Shown one piece after another: positions 57,843 through 64,000 of a stretch of 64,000 nt of DNA. The notes under the pieces were generated by a model. It saw nothing but the letters and a program-made list of their open reading frames with translations. It was not told the DNA's origin and searched no databases. The position numbers and the translations under genes were made by a program. The stretch comes from Ixodes scapularis (taxonomy: Eukaryota; Arthropoda; Arachnida; Ixodida; Ixodidae), in contig NW_024609846.1 in the NCBI RefSeq assembly GCF_016920785.2, positions 109,730,831 to 109,794,830 of the forward strand, written 5' to 3'. Numbering within the stretch: position 1 is the stretch's first letter; each line of letters opens with the position of its first letter.

Positions 57843-60800
57843 ACCCTGTTGGAAAATTTCGATGATGGAAAGATGACGGAAAAGGCTCATACAAGCGTAA
57901 CCGTAATATGGGACATTCTATACAAGCGTATCGGCGGATGGAGTATAGTGGATTAAGGCGGAATGATACAGGTAGGCAGAACCATACAAGCGTGTCGTAT
58001 TATGGGACATCCTATACCAGCGTAGTGGAATATGGCGGATCCATGTGGAACCATACATGCATAACGTAATATGGGACAACCTATACCAGCGAAAAGGCGA
58101 TACCAGCACGGTGGTATCGCCAGCATTTTGGAGCCATATGGCTCCAACATGCTGGTTTCGCCTTTTAACTGTTGTACAGGGCGGTTTAGTTTTAAGCTTT
58201 ACATATATGTTAAGAAAGGTCGTGAAAGCTAAATTAATGCGGTTTGTGCAGGCGAGTTATACGGCCAGGCGTACGTAGTATAGGGGCCTAATCGTAACAA
58301 TCAGTCAGATAATGAAATACAATTTGTTAATTGTTAATTTCTATGTTTACAATTGTTAATTAACTTTTTATTTAGTGAAAATGAAAATATGGTTTCAATT
58401 AGAAACTTGCTGAGTCATTGAAAACCGCAAAATCAACTCTTTTTAGAAGGATATAATGCAGGGGTAGCCTTTTACGCGTTCCGTAAAAACGCTTTATTTG
58501 GACGAGTTTCTAGGTTTCAGTTTCTTATCAGAGCTCATCTCTGCGCCCAAGGTCCTGTTCCCCCTTAGACACGCAACGCACGTGCGCCTTGCTTCCCTCC
58601 ATCCTACGAGGGAGGCGAGGGGGCGGCTTCGCACTGCGGCCACCGGGCAGCAGGACCGCAGGTGCAAAGATGCGCTCTGGTAAGAAACCAAAGTCTGGAA
58701 ACGCGTCCAAATTGACCATTTTTTTAGAACGCCATAAAATGCTGCTCTTGTTATATATCTTCACAAAGAAAGTTGATTTAGTGTGTTTTGATGATGCTTA
58801 GCAAGTTTCTAATTGGAACCATGGGTCTATTTTCACTGATTAAAAATTTCAGGAACATACTATACTTAGAGAGAGGCTGAAGCGGTTTTGTATTTGAGAA
58901 AACACTTTTAAATCTTCTTCATATGACCTCCAGAATCTCAAATATCAAAATTATTTGGTAATTTTATGAATCGAGGCTGCATAGAGTCATTTTTAAAGCG
59001 CTGTGAAAGCACTTCCCTGGAGAGCGACGTCACAAAAGTGGCTTTCGAAATCTTTGCTCATGCATCTTCAGCACCTATCAAAGCTATGCACGCACGTGCT
59101 ATTTTTTAAAAGGGCAGAAAAATGTGTCACGACTGGTGCCAATGCGGGAGAACACACCTACAAAACTTGAGATTGGACGAGCGGCCCTTAAGCGACGCGA
59201 TTGGCGGCCGAAAGGTCTTCTTACGATGTCACTATTGGTAGGATGTTTTTTTGTTTTCTCACGTTTAGTTATACCTTTGCGGAAAACGAACGGGATATTC
59301 AGATTCGCGAGATAAAACTATGCTAGAATAAACCTCCATCTAGTTTTCTGAAAGAAGACTGGCACATTTCTGTAATAAGCTGACTGATCATTACAAATTA
59401 GCCTTTTATACTATGCCGCCCTGGCCATATAACTCACGTGCACAGACCGCATAAATGTAGCTTTTACGGCTTTTTTAAAACAAATCTGTAAAACATAGAA
59501 AAAAACACTCTCTAGAATGTTCCCCAATACGATACGATTGTATGGTTCCTTTCCCGCTTGCATTGTTCAAGAAAGACCTGTGGACATCCAGCGTTTCATT
59601 GGAATGCTGGATGTCAGCGAGTGTACATCAGTGAGTGGTTTCAAACAAGCTTGATGTTTGCACACCAGTAAGCTCTTATCCGAGGCTCACCAGGAGCACT
59701 AAGAGCAGAGGCAAAATGTTGTGACGTGGTAAATTTGGTTGTAGGTATTTATTTTTAGAAGACCTGCAAGCAACAAAGTTTAACTGTGCTCAAAAGAAGA
59801 TAATTAAAAATTCAATACTGAACAATGGTGTCCCTTGAGCTGTCAGACCAAACTCCCACTCTTGCCACTCAGGAGTTCCTAACTTGTGCGTAGAGGATCA
59901 GCACAACCCAGATTTGTGCTGCAAGTGCACCTGCAATACAAAAGTTGAATAAGCATGAGATGAAATATGAGACGTTTACAATTCTCTGTAACGTGAAATT
60001 AGAGCACAGCTCTTGAAGAGGAGGATGGGAGGGTATGCCCCTCCTCCCCCTCCCCTCCTCCTCTTCTGCTCCCTCCCATTTAGCGGGACATTTCCCTGAA
60101 TTTAGCGGGAAAATTTCCCCATTAAATTTTGCGGGTTAAGTTTCCCACTAAATTTAGCGCGGAAATCGATGTCACATGACCTCAACACAAATGCAGTTTT
60201 CCCGCTAAAAGTAGCGGGGAAAATGACGTTGCATGACCGTGTCATGTCATTCATAAAAAATTCAGTTTCTCAGCTAGACTTAGCGGAAATATTAACGTCA
60301 CATGACCGCAACATTAATTCAATTTACTGCCAAGTTTAGTTGGGCGGTTACGCCGAGGGCGACGCCGCGAAACGCGGAAACGGGTGCTAAGAGCTGCGCT
60401 AAAAAAACTGAATGCATCAGGTGAAATAAGGTGAAAATTAGAGATAAGAAAAAGAGAAGAGAATCTAAGATACCGTTCTCAGATCCTTCCTTTTGTTCGT
60501 TCTCAAATGTTTTGATTTCAAGAACTGTTTATATCTTTATTCATACCCAGAGAATCCCTCCCAGTTTCAGCATGAATGCAATAAATCAATGCAGACTAGA
60601 CCTTGTAAACTATAATGCACATGAAAATGAATGTTCGCCACATAGTCATGTATGAGTCAGTGGCTCAGATCTCTAAATACATTTGTATTGAGGAACATTC
60701 TTGAATAAAACTTCTGGGCTTTGAATTCGACATTTTGTACTTCCATAAGGAACACTCTATGGCACTGATTTTTTTGTGACACATCAGAAACAGCAGTCTC

Positions 60801-63800
60801 ATCCTTGCATACCTAACAAGAATTTGTATTTTTTTTTTTAGCATGGCACGTGCTATTTTAATGCTTATACAGCCTTCTTTAACAAAATTTGCTTTGTAGA
60901 GCTTTTTATTGGTTCTTATTTAACTCGCACGACAGATTCGGGACCTTGAATTCTCACTCGGCATCAACAGTTTTATATATTAATGTAATAGTGAAAGACA
61001 AGATTAATGGTCTTGAGTACGGCTCGACAAGCACAGATGTTGAGAAAAGTACTGAAGAAAACTCAAATGTCAAAATAAAAATAAGCTGGAATGTGGATAC
61101 AATTAAGGACATGGTCATGAATACAGTAGCAGATTCAATATGAAGAATATGTGTTAGACGCACACTCAAAGAAACCTGTTGCATCTATATTCATGCAAAT
61201 TACTTCGCAGAACCCAGCGCTGCAGTCTCGGGTGCGAGTTCGCTCAATGAGTCCACTGAAAATGAGTGCAGATGGAAAAAGCAGTTTGATCTGCGACAAT
61301 GAGCATTACATAGGCAAGTGACATGTCATTGTTACTGTTACAGTGCTGAATGTTTCAAACTGCCAGTCGCATCATTCTGGAATTCCATCCGTATATTACA
61401 GGGTTTAGCTCTCTCGAATGCTTTGCGAGAAAAATTATGAACTGGAAATGTCTAGCGTAGTTCTATAAAACTACTTCCAGAATCCTAACTCAGCATCGTA
61501 AAGAATATAAAAAGTTTTTAGAGATAAGGTTAGTGCAGGAGTTGAATAAACTAAATACTTAGTTTTGTGAAACCATCTTGCCGTAGTAAACGTATAAAGT
61601 TCCCCTAGGTAGAGCTAGTCATAACGGATGATTGTGCCCATTGCATACCATAAAAATTTAATTTGCGACCTACAATATTTACAGACTCAACCAACTCTCA
61701 ATAAGTGGAACACTTGGCATTAAAGATTGGTCTCACCATGACTGTCTGCAAACATCCACATAATAATAAACCTATGCATTTCAAGAAAATATTTGGAGAG
61801 AGCTGTTTAAACTGCCATAACACTTTTTAAACTAATAGAAAGCCTGTAGTGGGCCACAACTTAAGCAGTTTTTACTTCATTATGAAGGGCAATAACAATT
61901 ATCTGAAGCTTAAAACTAGGCCTCCACTGAATTGCTTTCTTAAGTTGAACGTGCTATGCTCGGTTCAATATATTATATTTGCAGAGCTGACAATGTGCAA
62001 GTTCCCATTTTTTTTATATTTCACATCTCCCGACTGCTGGGTGGGGTAGGTACATAAGATTAATGACACCAACGTAACACAATGATTATTTTAAGAATTT
62101 GTTTGGGTATGGCACTAGCGAAGCCATCTGCGGGAAGTTATTTCTGTGACTCCGTCGAACCTACATCCGTGGGCTTTAAGTTCACATGTGAATCATGTCT
62201 GCAGACGCCTTTTTGTAATTGGAACTTCATCCAACCCGAGATTTGAATGTTTTTTGCATTTTAGGCTTAGTAGTGCTTTCGCTGTTTCACTTCAAGAATA
62301 GGTAAGAATGCTTATTTCGAGTAGCATACCTAACACTTGGTGGCATGAGGACTCCCTTGTCGTGATGCTAATCGAAAGTCACAAGCAGGGAGATACTGTG
62401 ATGCTCTTGTTGCTGAGATTACCTCCCCCATGGTCCTGGCCGGACCACAGAAGAAGATTGAGTCCAAGCTTGTGGCCACTAGGATCTCCAGATATTGAGG
62501 CAACCAAGTAGCTGGAAATAAAAACAAATCACAATCAAGTACTTGGCAGAGCTACATTAGAATGGCTAGCATATTCTTTCATGATCAGCACATAGATCCT
62601 TTTGTTTTTATACTTTGTACTTGTACCTATTAAAAAACTGCTCCTTCACAGCCACAGTCATAGACACACCCCAGGACAAGGCCCTGAGCCAAGGCTGCTG
62701 AGGCTATGTGTCGTCTGCTACTGGCTTAATTCATTTTTGCCTTTATAAAAGTTTGCGTTTAAACATGAAGAAACTTCTTTCTTTAGGTATTTAAGCCACC
62801 GAGGAATAACACTATATTATTTTATTGCCAGAGCCTGCCAAATAAAAGCAAAGGGCTGGTGTCTGGATAGAAAGAGTTTAGTTGGCGCACCAAGAGGCTA
62901 ACCAATAAAAATGGGTACCACTCTGCGCAAAATGCCTAAAAAGCGTGCATCTCTACTTGACACTAACAGCGGCACACACTATCTATTTTACTGACTAAAG
63001 GGTACTAGATCATTATTTTCAGCTAACTAGTCAAAATAGACAACGGCTAAAAAAAAAGCAATGGCAAAACCAACAATCGAATTTGCCTGCTCTCCAGTAG
63101 CACGACATCTATAGAAGGCAGACCTGCAGAATGAACAAGCAGTCTAAAGAAGAGTATGTCCCATGTATAATTTGTTTCCATGCTGCAAAGCAAGTGCTGG
63201 AAAGAGGTTTCACGACATTAACAAAATTTCTTGCAATCAGTTGAGAACAAGTTAGAGCAGTGAACTTGGCCTTGCCCTTGGCATAACGTTGTTGCCCATG
63301 GAAACTCAAATAAATTTGTGAATAAAAACAAAAAAAGACTAACCTTCATAAAAAAAAATCTAACTTTCGCAAAGAAAAGTTATCTTGAACAAAATATGCG
63401 GGATACAGTTGTACAGCATCCATTTTTGTGCTGAACCAATTTTGAGGCAAATCTGCGACAATGAAAAGAAAACGCCCGAGTACAATTAAGGGAAAGACAG
63501 AAAGGATGCATACCTACAACAAAAAAATTTAGAACGACCACGGGCAGGAACCTCTGGTGAGGCTCTCGGAGTGACTCCCTGCAATGGGCCTGCGCAGACC
63601 AGAGAACAAGATCGGTCAGAGCTTGCAGCCATAAGGTGCTTCATACCATGAAGTTTTATAAGTAGCTGCACTTGGAAGCAAAGTGCATTTCATTTCTCTG
63701 CAGAATGGAGAGTTTAATAGCTAGTATGCATTCATAAGGTGATACAGTCACGAATGCAGATTTTTCAATGCAGCACTATATCACCAAATTGTTAACCGTG

Positions 63801-64000
63801 CCGGGCAACACTAAAAACCGGGAGCATTATTCCAAACTATCTCAGTTTAAAGTTAACCACGGCAGAAGCTGCAAGCCATGTGACCTTCTAGTTGGATGCC
63901 ATGGTACGTCGAGCTTATAATCATGTCTCACACTGTTTTTGCTGCAATGGCTTGTAGTGTCAAAAGTGGTCCAGCTTAAAAGAGATGCAAAGTATAGACG
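57843..64000 (-). repeat. Right arm of the giant inverted repeat
   Basis: Reverse-complement partner of 45479-52366, collinear over the whole length to the window end, where it is still matching. It has an extra short duplication next to the palindrome (about 58098-58120) and lacks the 410 bp MITE. Within it, 59985-60405 is the mirrored dispersed repeat, 60960-61143 and 62330-62514 mirror the exon-like segments. No independent gene is seen. Confidence 0.9.

Noticed and set aside
45479..64000. Inverted repeat as a sequencing hairpin artefact
   Set aside because: The arms differ by substitutions, indels and a transposon with an intact empty site, which a read-through artefact would not show.

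Overview
This is nuclear DNA of an animal, most likely an ixodid tick. The evidence is a GY/AAPA-type cuticle protein gene with a very short first exon, an AT-rich background, degenerate Ty3/Gypsy, Penelope and CR1-like retroelements, and many hAT, Tc1/mariner, Mutator-like and Harbinger-like TIR elements with clear target-site duplications (TSDs). The lineage is inferred from these families; no species marker is visible. No rRNA, tRNA or CRISPR array was found. Only one host gene can be modelled with confidence.

Layout. (a) 1-15325: a decayed transposase-like ORF on the minus strand is split into two halves (15325-15011 and 682-1) by a roughly 14.3 kb element bounded by imperfect terminal inverted repeats with AGTATACTT-rich subterminal repeats (691-15010). 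Inside it lie minus-strand exon-like pieces, including one resembling the first part of a BEN domain, a pair of cysteine-rich exons, a Mutator-like MITE, a foldback element with a nested MITE, and two Penelope fragments head to head. (b) 15326-19100: AT-rich, no recognised gene. (c) 19100-25260: a tandem duplication of a cuticle gene 5' region. The first copy (TATA box 19788) has lost its splice donor and has no second exon. The second (TATA box 23091) drives a complete three-exon gene at 23156-25147, whose stop codon is split by the last intron. A truncated TTCGAA-rich hAT element lies between them. (d) 27532-33335: a full-length but broken Ty3/Gypsy element. (e) 33802-36233: a 2.4 kb hAT element with long TTCGAA-rich inverted repeats. 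(f) 38299-40282: another hAT-like element holding an inner TIR element. (g) 40291-43020: GC-rich sequence followed by a pogo-like remnant. (h) 45479-64000: a giant imperfect inverted repeat, arms 45479-52366 and 57843-64000 (the right arm runs off the window). Its 5.5 kb centre holds a hAT MITE, a minisatellite, a Harbinger-like MITE, an internally deleted Ty3/Gypsy element and a CR1-like LINE 3' end.

The window is dominated by nested repeats and large inverted duplications. Several insertions can be proved within the window itself because the unoccupied site survives in the opposite inverted arm (50438-50847, 4789-5468) or because an ORF resumes on the other side (691-15010). The strongest candidate for something undescribed is the 14.3 kb TIR-bounded unit with a possible BEN-domain gene; the giant inverted repeat is second.
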